From the NCBI GenBank assembly GCA_038234235.1, contig JBBSUQ010000030.1:1-23919 (forward strand): 23,919 nt of DNA, written 5' to 3'. Under the pieces are notes generated by a model, which was not told the origin of the DNA, made no database searches, and saw only the letters and a program-made list of their open reading frames with translations. This document shows positions 23,406 through 23,919 of this stretch, one piece after another. Position 1 is the first letter of the stretch. Each line of letters opens with the position of its first letter. Made by a program: the position numbers and the translations under genes. The DNA comes from JBBSUQ01 sp038234235. GTDB lineage: Bacteria; Bacteroidota; Bacteroidia; Flavobacteriales_D; Crocinitomicaceae.

Positions 23406-23919
23406 TTAAATAAGAAAATTATTTAAATCTTTCTCTTTTGTAAGATGCACAGTATTCAAACCTATTTTTTGCGCACCTAAAATATGCTGTTCGGTATCGT
23501 CTATAAATAAGGTTTTTTGGGGATCGATACCATTGTCATTGCAAACGTGTTCAAAAATTTCTGCATTGGGTTTGCGCATGCCTATTTCATGGCTGAGGTA
23601 AATTTTTGTAAATAGTTTTTCAAAGGGAGTTTTAAAATTGGACTCCTTGTATTTTCTTCTTACAACTTGAATATGCAGTTCATTGGTGTTGCTCAATAAA
23701 AATACTGGACAAGACTGGGACAATTCATGTATTTTTTCTAATTTTTTAATTGGGAAATCTAAAATCATTGCATTCCAAGCGTGTACTATAGCATTCGGTG
23801 AGACCTGAGTTGGCAAGTAGAATTTAAGTAGATTTATAAAATATTGACTGCTTATTTTTCCAGTTTCAAAATCATCGAACAATCCACTTTGCGTAGCTTG
23901 AGAATAAAGTTCTTCAAAA
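23406..23919 (-). CDS. HAD-family hydrolase, N-terminus outside the window
   Basis: The frame is open past the right edge of the window (residues FEELYSQATQSGLFDDFETG precede any need for a start), so the gene is partial: about 171 codons are present. The first motif (DxD, with the nucleophilic Asp) is missing because of the edge. Visible are the cap region (GKISSQYFINLLKFYL), motif II FLLSNTN, the motif III lysine in RKPNAEIF, and motif IV FIDDTEQHI. Ending and spacing fit HAD subfamily IA, variant 3 type phosphatases. By family these act on small phosphorylated metabolites; the substrate is unknown. An internal TTG at 23882 is not the true start. Confidence 0.9.
   Translation of the reverse strand, partial: FEELYSQATQSGLFDDFETGKISSQYFINLLKFYLPTQVSPNAIVHAWNAMILDFPIKKLEKIHELSQSCPVFLLSNTNELHIQVVRRKYKESNFKTPFEKLFTKIYLSHEIGMRKPNAEIFEHVCNDNGIDPQKTLFIDDTEQHILGAQKIGLNTVHLTKEKDLNNFLI

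Overview
The window is AT-rich DNA that looks like an ordinary chromosomal stretch of a member of the Bacteroidota, probably Flavobacteriales or a close relative. The evidence is two secreted proteins with C-terminal domains of the type IX secretion kind, a TonB-dependent receptor with an N-terminal carboxypeptidase-regulatory-like domain, a lack of clear Shine-Dalgarno sequences before most genes, and several promoter-like sites with the TAnnTTTG -7 box used by this phylum. No rRNA, tRNA, CRISPR array, transposase, integrase or phage gene was seen.

Layout. (1) 1-1126: the 3' end of a large HYR-repeat adhesin-like protein exported by the type IX system, closed by a strong terminator. (2) 1137-5262, minus strand: an NtrC-type sigma-54 response regulator, an MscS channel with a charged tail, and an AsmA/DUF748-like membrane-anchored protein. 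(3) 5359-6333, plus strand: a YihY/BrkB membrane protein, divergent from the AsmA-like gene. (4) 6347-8631, minus strand: a second MscS channel in a tight operon with a poxvirus-type DNA topoisomerase IB, preceded by two tiny membrane-protein genes (50 and 52 aa) with their own terminator. (5) 8632-9073: a 442-bp non-coding stretch with a 12-bp tandem repeat and a GGGG/CCCC dyad. (6) 9074-11169, plus strand: a single-domain receiver protein and a 551-aa AsmA-like protein, 5 bp apart. (7) 11166-14799, minus strand: two paralogous secreted proteins of unknown family, a SAM-dependent methyltransferase translationally coupled to the second, and a Ppx/GppA phosphatase. (8) 14898-17108, minus strand: the ribosome-assembly GTPases era and der in one operon. 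(9) 17234-17635, plus strand: a small four-helix membrane protein with a good promoter. (10) 17638-17694: a 46-bp perfect palindrome plus an extra direct copy of one arm, between two convergent genes. (11) 17701-21945, minus strand: an OppA/DppA-type peptide-binding lipoprotein followed by a TonB-dependent receptor. (12) 22130-23919: a secreted protein with a sorting-domain-like C-terminus, a terminator, methylmalonyl-CoA epimerase, and the truncated 5' part of a convergent HAD hydrolase.

How the genes fit together. Much of the left half concerns the cell envelope and osmotic or stress physiology: two MscS channels, YihY, two AsmA-like proteins and tiny stress-type membrane proteins. The right half mixes housekeeping GTPases with nutrient uptake. 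I found no convincing new multi-gene defence or mobile system. The least explained items are the palindrome at 17638-17694, the secreted paralogue pair with its coupled methyltransferase, and the receiver/AsmA-like gene pair.
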